In this document: one piece after another, positions 55,194 through 64,000 of the stretch
How the letters are laid out: every line of letters starts with the position of its first letter
Position numbering within the stretch: the first letter of the stretch is position 1
From: WHTI01 sp963826105
Lineage (GTDB): Bacteria > Actinomycetota > CADDZG01 > WHSQ01
Assembly (NCBI GenBank): GCA_963826105.1
Contig: CAWGWA010000003.1
Coordinates: 124,001 to 188,000, forward strand
Direction: 5' to 3'
Length of the DNA: 64,000 bases
Made by a program: the position numbers and the translations under genes
The notes under the pieces: model-generated
The model's database searches: none
Seen by the model: the letters and a program-made list of their open reading frames with translations, nothing else
Told to the model about the DNA's origin: nothing

Positions 55194-56153
55194 TCAGGAC
55201 TGGTAGCCGAGCCGCTCCATCGTCGAGGCGATCAACGGAGTGATGCTCTCGATCTCGGTAGGGTTCTCCCGCTTCCACTTACCCTTCTCCGGCGCCGTCA
55301 CCACATTCACCGGGGTGGTCGCGACGCCGGCAGCTGCCGTCCGGACCGCATCGTCAAGGGGAACCCCGATCCGATCCATGATCCGAGCGACCTCGGCCGA
55401 GGGATCGTCGGTCAGATCCTCGTAACGAACGGTGACCCAGCGGGTCCCGTCGATCTGCGCTCCATCATCAAGCGAGTAATCGTTGGCGAACTTCCACTGC
55501 TTCGCGCAAACCACCTCGAGAGGACCGTTGAGGTCCTCCCGCCATCCCGGATAGAGCACGAACTTCCACCACTTCGGATCGGCCCCCGGGATGTGGTGCG
55601 GCTCCGGCAGCTCGTAAACGCGGTAGCGCGGCGACCTCCACGCGTTGATCAAGGAGTTCACGTTCTCGCGCCCGTCTCGCTGAAGGAAGACATAGATTGC
55701 GTCGGGGAAGATCTCATCCACGAACGGGATGCGGAGGGTGTTGCGCGGAGTCTTGTCGATGAACCGCTTGCGTTTGCCGGTCACCGTGTAGAACGAGCGC
55801 CGGATCCTCGCTGCCGACGACTCGTCGGCATCCTCCGCGGTCAGGACGTTCGAGTCCCATCCTCGCAGCGCCGGATGATGATCGAGCTCCCATACCTCGT
55901 GCGCCTCACTCGGCTGCCAGTGAGCCAGATGCCGCGACTGCCGCAGGACCCGGTAAAGCAGCGTGGTCCCGGATCGTGGCGCTCCGAGCACGAAGACCGG
56001 TCGGTCGAGCTTGCCTCCCAAGAGGTAGCCCGGGTAGTGGACGGCCTGGGTCGCTCGCATCGAGAGTCGTTGCCGGTAGTAGGCGAGTCCCGGATTGAAG
56101 TTGGTGGATAGGCTCTTGCGTATCTCCCGGCGGGAGGGCGCGGCGCCGCTCAT
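55194..56153 (-). CDS. Sulfotransferase family protein
   Basis: 319 residues, intact. PAPS loop PVFVLGAPRSGTTLLYRVL and 3'-phosphate site VFLQRDGRENVNSLINAWR, followed by VTVRYEDLTDDPSAEVARIM. Differs from the product of 53653 in its N-terminal basic lead and Trp-rich centre (PKWWKFVLYPGWREDL), so the two probably sulfate different positions. Starts within an ATGA overlap with the enoyl-CoA hydratase-like gene. Confidence 0.88.
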   Translation of the reverse strand: MSGAAPSRREIRKSLSTNFNPGLAYYRQRLSMRATQAVHYPGYLLGGKLDRPVFVLGAPRSGTTLLYRVLRQSRHLAHWQPSEAHEVWELDHHPALRGWDSNVLTAEDADESSAARIRRSFYTVTGKRKRFIDKTPRNTLRIPFVDEIFPDAIYVFLQRDGRENVNSLINAWRSPRYRVYELPEPHHIPGADPKWWKFVLYPGWREDLNGPLEVVCAKQWKFANDYSLDDGAQIDGTRWVTVRYEDLTDDPSAEVARIMDRIGVPLDDAVRTAAAGVATTPVNVVTAPEKGKWKRENPTEIESITPLIASTMERLGYQS

Positions 56154-56956
56154 TCAGAGGCCGGGCCGGTGAAGCGAGGAGCGCGGCGCTCCCGGAGAGA
56201 CGCGATCCCCTCGTGGACATCGGGCCCGGTGAAACCGAGGAACTCCATCGCAAGGGAGGCATCGAAGCTCGGCCCGGCAAGTCGGAGCCAGTTGTTCAGC
56301 GCGTACTTGGTCCAGCGGATCGCGCTCTGAGAACCATTGGCGAGCTTGCGAGCAACCCGCAGAGCCTCGTCCTGCAACTTGTCGTCATCGACGCACAGTG
56401 AGACCAGACCGATGCGTTCGGCCTCCTCGCCGGAGACCGGATCGCACGTGAGGAGGTAGTACTTCGCCTTGGCCATACCGCAAAGCAGTGGCCAGATGAT
56501 CGCGGAATGATCGCCGGCGGCCACTCCGAGGCGTGTGTGTCCGTCGATGATGCGCGCCGACCGAGCCGCTATCGAGATATCTGCCAACAGCCCAACGACC
56601 AATCCGGCCCCCACCGCCGGTCCGTGCATCGCGGAGACGATCGGCTTGGAGCAATCGATCACGTTGTAGACGAGATCGCGCGCCTCACGCATGACCCGGG
56701 CACGCGTTTCGAAGTCATTGGCGATGTCAGCAACGAGGTCGAGGTCTCCACCCGACGAGAATCCATCTCCCGCGCCCCGTACGATCGCGACCTTGACCTC
56801 AGGGTCCTTGTCGATCGCGTTCCATACCTCTGCCAGCTGCGTGTGCATCTCGTGACCGACCGCATTCAGCTTCCCCGGCGTGTCGAGCAGAACCTCGAGG
56901 ATGCCTTCCTCCAGCATCGAGATGCTCAAGGCATCGAACCGCGAGTAGTCAGTCAT
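56150..56956 (-). CDS. Enoyl-CoA hydratase/isomerase family protein lacking the usual catalytic glutamate
   Basis: 268 residues of the crotonase fold: VRGAGDGFSSGGDLDL (oxyanion and CoA pocket), SAMHGPAVGAGLVVGLLADI, and GVAAGDHSAIIWPLL. In active hydratases the last region holds a catalytic Glu (PEITLGxxP); here it is GHTRLGVAAGDH, without it. Some crotonase-fold enzymes work with Asp or other residues, so this may be an isomerase, hydrolase or decarboxylase. It sits oddly between polysaccharide flippase and sulfotransferase genes, overlapping both. Confidence 0.88.
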   Translation of the reverse strand: MTDYSRFDALSISMLEEGILEVLLDTPGKLNAVGHEMHTQLAEVWNAIDKDPEVKVAIVRGAGDGFSSGGDLDLVADIANDFETRARVMREARDLVYNVIDCSKPIVSAMHGPAVGAGLVVGLLADISIAARSARIIDGHTRLGVAAGDHSAIIWPLLCGMAKAKYYLLTCDPVSGEEAERIGLVSLCVDDDKLQDEALRVARKLANGSQSAIRWTKYALNNWLRLAGPSFDASLAMEFLGFTGPDVHEGIASLRERRAPRFTGPASE

Positions 56957-58529
56957 CGACGTCTTCCTTCTCCGAAGGGGCCGCCTTACCGCGCCGGCCC
57001 TTGAAAGCCTTCTTCTTGATCATCTTGAAGACGTATTCCTCTTCCTGGTCGAGCCCTAGCGCCTTCAGCGTAACCAGATAGGCGATGGCCCCCAAGGCCA
57101 GGCCCCCGATATCCATCATGGTGCCGGTTCCCGGGACGAAGCGCCACAGGAACAGCACCGCTCCACCTACGAGGCTCGCGGCCACCGGCTTCAGGAACGA
57201 CCTGCCGAAGGGATGGATCCCGATCAAGCGTTTCGCCTGGAGAACCCGCAGGGAATTGATCAGGGCGGTGACCCCCGAATCGATCCATGCCATCGCGATG
57301 ATCCCGTGATCCGGCACCAACCAGAGTCCGAGGCTCGTGTAGAGGGCGACACCGAGCACCGAGTTCATGAGGTTCACGATCGGGAAGCCGGACATCGAGA
57401 TGAGGTAACCGGTGGGCCCAGTGCCCGTGTAGAAGAGGTTCCCGAGCGCGAGGATCACGACCACGGTTTCGGCCCCCGCCGCCTTCGGGCCGAAGAACTT
57501 GATGAACAGATCCGGCTCGAGGATCAGCGCCATGAACACCGGATACGAGAACGTGGCGATCCACCGGTTGATCGTTTTGTAGAGCGTCCCGAGGCGTTCG
57601 ATCTCGCCGCGTCCGTGCAGGTCCGAGACCACCGGTGCCCAGATGTTCACGATCCCACCGAGGAAAACGGTGCCGGGCCCTTGGAGCGAGAGTCCGATCG
57701 CGAACAGTCCGACGGCCCGGTCCCCCGAGTTCGACCCCAGGATCAAGATGCCGAGCCCGAGGGTCTGGACCCCGAGCAACGAGGACCCGCCCTGCGGCAA
57801 AGCGAAGGCGACCATGTCCTTGATCCGTCGACGCGGTTTCGCCGCCCTCTCCTCCGGGCTCATGATCCGCAGCAGGTAGTAGCCCGCCAGGAGTGCCGCG
57901 ACGGCGACGCTGATGTTCACCGCGACCACCACCCCGGCCACCTCGAGACCCAGAGCGAGTGCAGCTGCGCCGAGGATGAACCGCGCTATCGGCTGAACGA
58001 TGTTGCCGGCGACCACGGAGGGAACCATCGTCTTGTACGCCTGGGTGCAGTACCGGAGCACCTGCAGCAGCCCGAACAGAGGGACGTACGCGGCGCCCAG
58101 CCGGAGCAGGGTCACCATCTCGTCTCGCTTATCCGGCCCAACCGAGAACCACTCTGCGATCGGACCGGCGAAGAGAAGGACCGCGGTGCCGACGATCAGC
58201 GAACCTACGAGCGAACCGGTGATCCCGACCCAGATGGCTCCCTTGACCCCGGGATCATCCTTCTCGCCGCGAGCGATGGTGATGAATCGCATCGTGGCGT
58301 AGTTGAAGCCCGCCAAGCCGAGCTGGGCGAGGTTCATGAGGATCTGGTTGACCTTCCGGTAGAGCCCATAGCCCTCGGGCCCAAGCACACGCACGAAAAC
58401 TGCCCCGAAGAAGAAGGAGACGCTGCGCTGGGTTATCTGCCCCAGGATCTGGACGGCGCCGCCCTTCGCAACGGTGGCTACGTCGCTCCTGGCACTCTTC
58501 GACATGCGTTCTTCGGGCGATCGCTTCAC
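56949..58529 (-). CDS. Polysaccharide flippase (Wzx/MATE-like)
   Basis: 526 residues from a GTG overlapping the previous stop (GTGA); an in-frame ATG at 58505 is possible. About 14 membrane helices, beginning AKGGAVQILGQITQRSVSFFF and FVRVLGPEGYGLYRKVNQIL, the standard opening of oligosaccharide flippases. The C-terminal tail is charged (KKKAFKGRRGKAA). It carries undecaprenyl-linked repeat units to the outer face. With the ligase or polymerase gene directly before it, this forms a Wzx/Wzy-type pair. Confidence 0.92.
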   Translation of the reverse strand: MKRSPEERMSKSARSDVATVAKGGAVQILGQITQRSVSFFFGAVFVRVLGPEGYGLYRKVNQILMNLAQLGLAGFNYATMRFITIARGEKDDPGVKGAIWVGITGSLVGSLIVGTAVLLFAGPIAEWFSVGPDKRDEMVTLLRLGAAYVPLFGLLQVLRYCTQAYKTMVPSVVAGNIVQPIARFILGAAALALGLEVAGVVVAVNISVAVAALLAGYYLLRIMSPEERAAKPRRRIKDMVAFALPQGGSSLLGVQTLGLGILILGSNSGDRAVGLFAIGLSLQGPGTVFLGGIVNIWAPVVSDLHGRGEIERLGTLYKTINRWIATFSYPVFMALILEPDLFIKFFGPKAAGAETVVVILALGNLFYTGTGPTGYLISMSGFPIVNLMNSVLGVALYTSLGLWLVPDHGIIAMAWIDSGVTALINSLRVLQAKRLIGIHPFGRSFLKPVAASLVGGAVLFLWRFVPGTGTMMDIGGLALGAIAYLVTLKALGLDQEEEYVFKMIKKKAFKGRRGKAAPSEKEDVDD

Positions 58530-60244
58530 TCGGCCGCCGCCTTAGCCCGCGCCTTCCACGGCAGGAGCGGGGCTTTGAGATCGGTCATCCCCGCGGCCGC
58601 GAGACCCAGTAGGAGCGAGATCACGAGCATGTAGATCGGCTCGACGTACAAGCTGAGGATCACCGCGTGCGTGCCCGCAGCCACGACCCCTGCGGCAAGG
58701 AACAGCGACACGAGGCGTTCGCGGCCCGCGAGGACACGGGAACCGGACCGGGCGAACAGGAACGAGGCGGCGTAGAGGGCGAGGATCAGGAGAGCGCCGG
58801 GGACGCCGGTACGGTAGAGGTAGTTCAGATAGGAGGAATGCGTGCCGGCGCGCGGAACGTACTTCCGGCCCACGGTTCCTTCACGCGTCGTCCCGGTATC
58901 GGAACGGCTTTGGGTAACGCCGTAACCGACCGCGTAGTGAACGCCAGACATCGCGCCGATCGTGTCCCCGTAGAGGTCATCGCGCGTGTTCACGCTCGCT
59001 CCCCCGCCGGCCCGACCGGTGACCGGATCGACGCCGTACTTGATCAGATAGGTGCCGGAGAGGATCACCGCTCCCGCGAGGAACGAAGCGGTCACCTTCC
59101 ACTTCATCGAGCGATCGACCCGCCCGTCGATCCACAGATAGATGAGCCCGGCGATGACCGCGATCCACGCACCGCGAGCTGAGTGAGAACGCGGTCCCGA
59201 AGAACGCGGCCACGACCCCCGCCCAACCAAGCCGTCGTCGTCTCGGATCGCCGAATACCAGAGCGAACGCCGGAAAGAACAATGCCGCCCCTACCCCGGC
59301 GAACGTCAGGGCGTTCCGCGGGAAGGACCGCATGCGCGGCACCGTGTTCGCGGGAGCGAGGCCGACGGAGTCATGGATGAGATCGACCCCCACCTCCTCC
59401 AGTTCGTCTGCGAACGCGAGCGCGGAACCTTCGAAGCGGACGATGTGGAAGCCCGAGAAGGCTTGGAACTTGGGCTGGAACGCGGCGTACTCGGGAAGGC
59501 CGGGCGTGTCGGCCGCGAACTGCGCGAACTCCTTCCGGAACTCCTCGAGTCCGCTGTTGGTGGATCTCGCCCACTTGATCATCCCGAGGTTGTTCGGAAA
59601 GGCGTCAAGTCCGTAGGCCGCCTCCGCGCGCTCGGCAACGGTCGTGTCCTGGAGCCCCTCGAGGTCGATGCCGGTCCACTGCAGGAAGACTCCACCGGAA
59701 AGACAGATCATGTATACGAGCAGCGCGGCCAGGACCTTGAGCCGGTCCTCCAGGGTTCGCAGCCGATCAACACACGCAAGCACGACGCCGCTCGCGATGC
59801 CCTGCATGCCAAGGATCGAGCGCGAAACCCTTGAGGTCGGCCTTGTCGACCACGACGACTCCGAGAGCGGTCCAGACGACCAGCGCTATCGGTAGCCACT
59901 TCCATCGCCCGCCGAGAGGCCACCTCCGCTCGAGAAGGAGCGGGATCGCCCAGCGCAGGAAGACCGTGCCCCACCCGACGAGGAGGACCAGCGGAAGCAT
60001 GTCCACCAGCCATCCGATCAGCCCCGCGAACAACGGAGAGACCAGCGCGTAAGTGAACGGGAGGGCGAGGGCAAGGAACACCGCACCGGCGGCAAAGAGG
60101 TACAGAGCTAGGAAGCCGGATCCAACCACCCGAGCAGCGATGCCGGCGAGGAGGGACAGACCAGACCCCCGCCCACATCAGACGTGCGTAGTTCCCCTTC
60201 CGATCCGCGGGCAGTCGATCGAGGAGTGAGAGGACGCTGCTCAC
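58526..60244 (-). CDS. O-antigen ligase/polymerase-like polytopic protein (frame-disrupted)
   Basis: About 571 residues after removing single bases near 59177 (restoring FSLSRGAWIAVIAGLIYLW), 59814 (restoring FALDLGMQGIASGVVLAC) and 60166-60170 (restoring WAGSGLSLLAGIAARVVG). Starts at a GTG in a GTGA overlap. The SLSRGAW phrase and HSSYLNYLYRTGVPGALLIL near the end are typical of WaaL/Wzy-type enzymes, with the large external loop between them. It either polymerises repeat units or attaches a finished polymer to its acceptor; sequence alone cannot decide. Confidence 0.82.
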
Positions 60245-62298
60245 GCTCCCCTCGGCGTCCGCTTCCACCAGAACCCCAGCGCGCCAAGCATCGCCACGGC
60301 GACCGATGCCCATGCGTAGGCGGATGTGAACGGAGCTCTGGAGATCGTGATGACGGCGAACCCGCTGAGGATCAGGAGTGCCACCGCCGAGCGCGGGCAC
60401 GAGCCCGAGCGCCTCCGCCGTGCTTCCATCGGGAACGATCGCCCGGAACCAGATGAGCCCGGGCACCAACAAGATGAGCATCAACAGCCCGACCCACAGC
60501 AGGTTCAGGGGCCCGGGATCGTCTCGTTCGACATCGGAAACGAGCGTCTCACCTGAGGACGGGTCGGTCACCGGCTCTCCGTCTTGCAGCTCCCAGCTAG
60601 TGACGGTGCCCGTCCTGGAGGCTCCGGATCGTTCCGCCGACCTAAAGGCATGACCGGATCCGTGTCGGTTTGATTGAACGTGGAAGCGACCACCACGATC
60701 GGCTCCTTGCCACTCGCCTCGACCCCGTTGTCGGCATCCTCGAGGGTCTGCTCGGAGATCTTCAGGTAGTGCTCGTTGGTCCCCTCGGTGGGTACTCCAA
60801 CGAAGAAGTTGGGGGCAGAGCCGAGATAGACGTAGCCCCGGTCCAGATACCCGTGGGGAAGACCGGCGCGGGAGACGTTGGCGGACAGCTTCATGAATCC
60901 GTAGATGCGGACCTCTTCGGTCGCAGTCGTGTCGAGGGCGAACACCACCGGGCGGCCGTCGCCGTGTTCCTCGAGTGCGACCTGCAGAGCGGTGAAGTCT
61001 TCGACCTGTTGCGGAGTGAGCCAGCTCTCGTCGAGATCGGTCCAGCGCTCGAAGCCGGAGGTGAAGTTCGTTGCGAGCACCGCTGCGATCGCGACGACCC
61101 CGAACAACGGCAACGGATTGGTGCGGCGCGACCATTGCACGAACATCCGAGCGAGGAACGCCGCGCCGAGTCCGATCAAGAGGATCCAGCTGACCGTCAC
61201 GTTCAGGAACCGGTAGTACGGATAGGCGAAGCCGGCGAGGAACCCGAAGATGCCGAGCAACGGCAGCAGCCACAGGATCGTCATCCGGGACAGCACGTCT
61301 TCGAAGGCCCGCCGACCGGCCGCCAGGAGCCCGACGAGCCCGATGATGAACAGCGGGCCGTTGAGCACGGGGCGGAGTTCGCCGATCCAGCCGCCGAGCC
61401 TCTTCTTGAAGAACGCGGCGTCGGCGGGCGGCGCGACCGCGGCTTCGCTCAGCGAGACCTTCGGCCCCCAGGCCCCCAGCTTCCAGATCGCGTACGTGAC
61501 GACTACCGAGACGAACGCCCCGATCAACAACGGCCCGTCGTCCCGGATCACGCTCTTGAAGTCGAATCGCCTCAGCAACAGCCGCAGCGCGGAGGCCGCT
61601 CCCAGGACGACGCAGAAGAAGACAAGGGTCGTCGGATGGGTCAGCCCGGCGAGAACGAGGAGCCCGGTAAAGCCGGCGCGGGCTGCCCATGACTCACGCA
61701 ACGGCTCGATGAAGTACAACGCGGTGGACAGCAGCACCAGACAGATCAGGTTGTCCAAGTAGCCGAAGAACGGCGACGTCAGGATGAGGCTCGCGACCGC
61801 GAACGCGACGCCATGGAACACGAGAGGGTCTCGCTGCTTACCGGGCTCCGCGACTCCCGGATATCGCCGGTAGAACCCCGCCGTAGCGCTATGCCGGTAG
61901 GCGAAGCCTGCCAGCAGCAGCGCGATCAGAACCCTGATGAGCACCGTAAGCACCATCGTGGTCGTGAGCTGGTCGATGCCGGCAGCGCCGCGGAGGATCC
62001 CCCCGATGATCGGCGTGCTCACCCGGTAGCCGCCCGCCAGGACGTCACGTGGTCCCGTGACCTCGAGCAGCATGCTCGGATCTTCGGAGATCAGGGCTTC
62101 GGTGCGCCACGTGTAGAAAGCGGGGTCGTCGCCGGGGGCGACACGATCGGTGTTGGTGATGAAGATCGACGAGAAGATGGCGACCAGGATCAGGGTCGTG
62201 ATCACGAAGGCGATCGGGCGGTCGAGCATCCTGTCGATCGGGCCGGGTCCCCCGGTTTCGGGGGCCGGGGCGCGCGTAGAAGTGGTTGGTTCGCTCAT
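60241..62298 (-). CDS. Large polytopic membrane protein, possible glycosyltransferase of the lipid-linked-sugar type (frame-disrupted)
   Basis: About 685 residues if one base is restored near 60648 and one removed near 60387. Start chosen at ATG 62298; an in-frame ATG at 62310 also exists. The N-terminus is Thr/Pro-rich; then come about ten membrane helices (first AFVITTLILVAIFSSIFI), with an early external loop NTDRVAPGDDPAFYTWR. An external domain (about 430-600) includes VVFALDTTATEEVRIYGFMK, and four more helices end the chain. Acidic residues in loop 1 recall GT-C enzymes, but no firm family match is recognised. Confidence 0.68.
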
Positions 62299-62323
62299 GG
62301 AGCGGCCCATCCTAGACGGTCCC

Positions 62324-63610
62324 TCATGCGGGCCGCTGAGCCGGGGGAGGCGCTAGGAGTCCGGCCCGGCGGAACCACTGGCCGATCCCGAAGAGGCCCA
62401 CCAGGAACACGAATCCGACCCCCGCGATCAGCAGGCCCTGGGTGTCATCCGACCACCACAGCTTCATCACGGTGGCCGCCACGACCCAGGCGAAGTTGTA
62501 GGAGAGGTCGTACAGGGAGAACGCACGTCCGCGGAAATCGTCCCCGAGGGACTCCTGCACCATCGTGTCGAGCGAGATCTTGGCGAGGAAGAACCCGAAT
62601 CCGAGGAAGAAGGCCAGGAGCGCTATCGAAGCCTGGAGCTCGATCCCACCGAGCAACGCAACGGCCGCACCTGCGACCGACGAGGAGCCCAGGACCAGCC
62701 GAGGCGTGTTCATCCGCGCGGTCAGGCGACCGGCCATCACGAAGCCGAGCGCTCCCCCGATCGCACCGGCACCGCCGGTGAGCATGAGGATCACGGTGTC
62801 ATCGTCCGCCAGCAGTTCCCTGGCGATGAAGCCGATCCCAACGATCGCGAAACTCCACAGGAAGCGGAGCCAGAAGTAGGTCGAGATCGCGGCGCCGGCG
62901 GCGGGAGTGCGAGCGACCTCGCGAACACCCTCGGCGATGTTGCGGACGACCCGGCCCACTTCCTGGATGAAGGAGAGATCTGATCTTGTCTCGCCCGCCT
63001 TGCGGATCATCATCGCCAGCGCGGCACCTGCCATGTAGACGATCGCTCCGAGGATCACGACCGGTTGCACCGGCAGCACGGCAGTTGCAACCACGGCGAA
63101 TCCCGCGCCGCCGAGCTGGAAGACCGCGCCGCCGAGCTGCGACACCGCGTTGCCTTCCATCAGCGTGTGATTGTCGAGCACAATCGGTAGGGACGCCGAC
63201 TTCGTTGCGAGCACGACCCGAGTCGAGGCGAGCGTGAGAACGAATGCAAGGAACAGCGGCACCTCTCCGGCCCCCTCCGGCCCCACGACTCCGATCAAGA
63301 GGATGACAACACCTCTCAGGGCATTCGCAAGGAACATGAGCCTGCGACGGTCCCACCGATCGATGATCACGCCGAGAAACGGGCTGATGATCATGTAGGG
63401 GACAAAGATGTAGAGCACGATCCGGAGCAGTTCGTCGGGCGACTTGGCACCCTCGATGTCGAAGCCTTCCTGGCCCCCGAACACGATGAACTTCGCCAGC
63501 GCGGTCTGAACCAGCCCGTCGCCCGCTTGAGCGAGGAACTGCACCCCCATCAGCAACGAGAAATCCCGCGATGACGTGAAGAGTTTGAGGCCCCGCTTGA
63601 GCATGTTCAC
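62324..63610 (-). CDS. MFS transporter
   Basis: 428 residues from GTG 63610 or ATG 63604. Twelve helices; the loop motif appears as LGVIIDRWDRRRLMFLANAL, and a conserved STRVVLATKSASLPIVLDN and GDDFRGRAFSLYDLSYN recall the DHA3-type (macrolide-efflux-like) group. In this location it could export a precursor or a lysolipid (the lysophospholipid transporter group is similar), but substrate cannot be told. Twelve bases separate it from the upstream partial gene. Confidence 0.83.
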   Translation of the reverse strand: MNMLKRGLKLFTSSRDFSLLMGVQFLAQAGDGLVQTALAKFIVFGGQEGFDIEGAKSPDELLRIVLYIFVPYMIISPFLGVIIDRWDRRRLMFLANALRGVVILLIGVVGPEGAGEVPLFLAFVLTLASTRVVLATKSASLPIVLDNHTLMEGNAVSQLGGAVFQLGGAGFAVVATAVLPVQPVVILGAIVYMAGAALAMMIRKAGETRSDLSFIQEVGRVVRNIAEGVREVARTPAAGAAISTYFWLRFLWSFAIVGIGFIARELLADDDTVILMLTGGAGAIGGALGFVMAGRLTARMNTPRLVLGSSSVAGAAVALLGGIELQASIALLAFFLGFGFFLAKISLDTMVQESLGDDFRGRAFSLYDLSYNFAWVVAATVMKLWWSDDTQGLLIAGVGFVFLVGLFGIGQWFRRAGLLAPPPAQRPA

Positions 63611-63622
63611 CGGCGACGAACC

Positions 63623-64000
63623 CTACTGTTCGACCGTCGTGATGGGGAATCTGCCCTCGGGATAGATGCCCTCGCCGTAGGACTCGAGCTTCTCCGCCGT
63701 TAGCGAACGGAGGAACGACCCCGGGAAGGCTCCGGCATAGAGCTTCTCCTCGAGGCGTGACTCCGGCACCCGATCGGCCCCCGGGGCGCCGTCGGGGATG
63801 TTGTCCCCCAGCGTGTAGCTGCCGAGGAAGCGAGCGACGTCCGTTGCCGTCACGCCTTCCTCCTTCATGGCGGCGTGGTCGAGGTAGAGGTCCGAGGTCG
63901 TCACCTTCACGACGATGTCTCCGAACCGCTCCTCGATGTCGCGGCCGACCTCGGGGATCGAGATCCGCCAGGAGCCGACCATCTCGGCCAGGGGCTGCTG
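63623..64000 (-). CDS. Unrecognised protein, C-terminal part only (runs off the window)
   Basis: 126 codons are open to the window edge; an internal Met lies at 63982. Visible parts: VGRDIEERFGDIVVKVTTSD, then TATDVARFLGSYTLGDNIP and KLYAGAFPGSFLRSLTAEKL. No signal peptide or membrane helix in this part. The family is not recognised; the N-terminal portion beyond the window is needed. It is first in the leftward run that includes the MFS, GT-C-like, ligase and flippase genes. Confidence 0.6.
   Translation of the reverse strand, partial: QQPLAEMVGSWRISIPEVGRDIEERFGDIVVKVTTSDLYLDHAAMKEEGVTATDVARFLGSYTLGDNIPDGAPGADRVPESRLEEKLYAGAFPGSFLRSLTAEKLESYGEGIYPEGRFPITTVEQ

Noticed and set aside
57213..58634. 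A 473-codon plus-strand frame antisense to the flippase gene
   Set aside because: Low-complexity Arg/Asp/Glu/His/Pro-rich translation and no start context; shadow of the membrane protein gene.
59708..61690. A 660-codon minus-strand frame spanning the polytopic protein and ligase genes
   Set aside because: Mostly an out-of-frame reading; only short parts of it (about 60400-60640) match the repaired membrane protein, and those are included there.

Overview
The window is high-GC, densely coded DNA from a member of the Actinomycetota, probably a deep or uncultured lineage known from a metagenome assembly. The evidence is an LCP (LytR-CpsA-Psr) protein, DUF4012 and DUF4383 proteins, a PPA1498-type metallophosphoesterase, an acyl-CoA carboxylase epsilon-like subunit, an actinobacterial ECF sigma/alkyltransferase pair and an actinobacterial UvrA-like drug-resistance ATPase. 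Many first genes of transcription units carry a -10-like TAnnnT hexamer only 6-7 bases before the start codon, which points to leaderless mRNAs. No rRNA, tRNA, CRISPR array, phage or insertion sequence was seen, and no gap between genes is longer than about 130 bases.

Layout. 1-8.3 kb: envelope and exopolysaccharide genes (small multidrug-resistance/EamA-like fragment, SpoIID-like protein, GDP-L-fucose synthase, four GT4 glycosyltransferases, two small membrane or secreted proteins). 8.4-11.4 kb: a MarR regulator with an MFS exporter, and a secreted subtilisin. 11.5-19 kb: ECF sigma factor with an alkylguanine methyltransferase, AraC regulator with a VOC protein and a monooxygenase-like protein, UvrA-like ATPase, MFS exporter and a badly broken LCP gene. 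19-36 kb: acyl-CoA metabolism built around crotonyl-CoA carboxylase/reductase and ethylmalonyl-CoA mutase, with thiolase, a double 3-hydroxyacyl-CoA dehydrogenase, epimerase, acyl-CoA dehydrogenase and acyl-CoA carboxylase. This looks like an ethylmalonyl-CoA pathway for growth on C2/C4 acyl units; purM and an MFS gene lie among these genes. 36-64 kb: a large surface-glycopolymer region (DUF4012 protein, CTP-type nucleotidyltransferase, glycerol-1-phosphate dehydrogenase, four alkaline-phosphatase-superfamily enzymes, polyprenyl glycosylphosphotransferase, CDP-alcohol phosphotransferase, GT2, WecG-type transferase, two sulfotransferases, flippase, O-antigen-ligase-like protein and a large polytopic membrane protein).

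The most unusual signals are (i) a 38-base two-hairpin element present twice, before marR and before the thiolase gene, whose stem differences are compensatory; (ii) a paired operator-like 22-base repeat before the two genes downstream of the AraC regulator; (iii) the repeated TAnnnT-6/7-start layout; and (iv) the glycerol-1-phosphate/CDP-alcohol/phosphodiesterase gene set.

Caution: 17 genes contain inferred single-base indels (about 28 in all, mostly insertions), clustered at 12-28 kb and 40-61 kb, while 28-40 kb is clean. One of them is purM, normally an essential gene, so most are more likely assembly or sequencing errors than real pseudogenes. Coordinates for these genes span the whole reconstructed gene.
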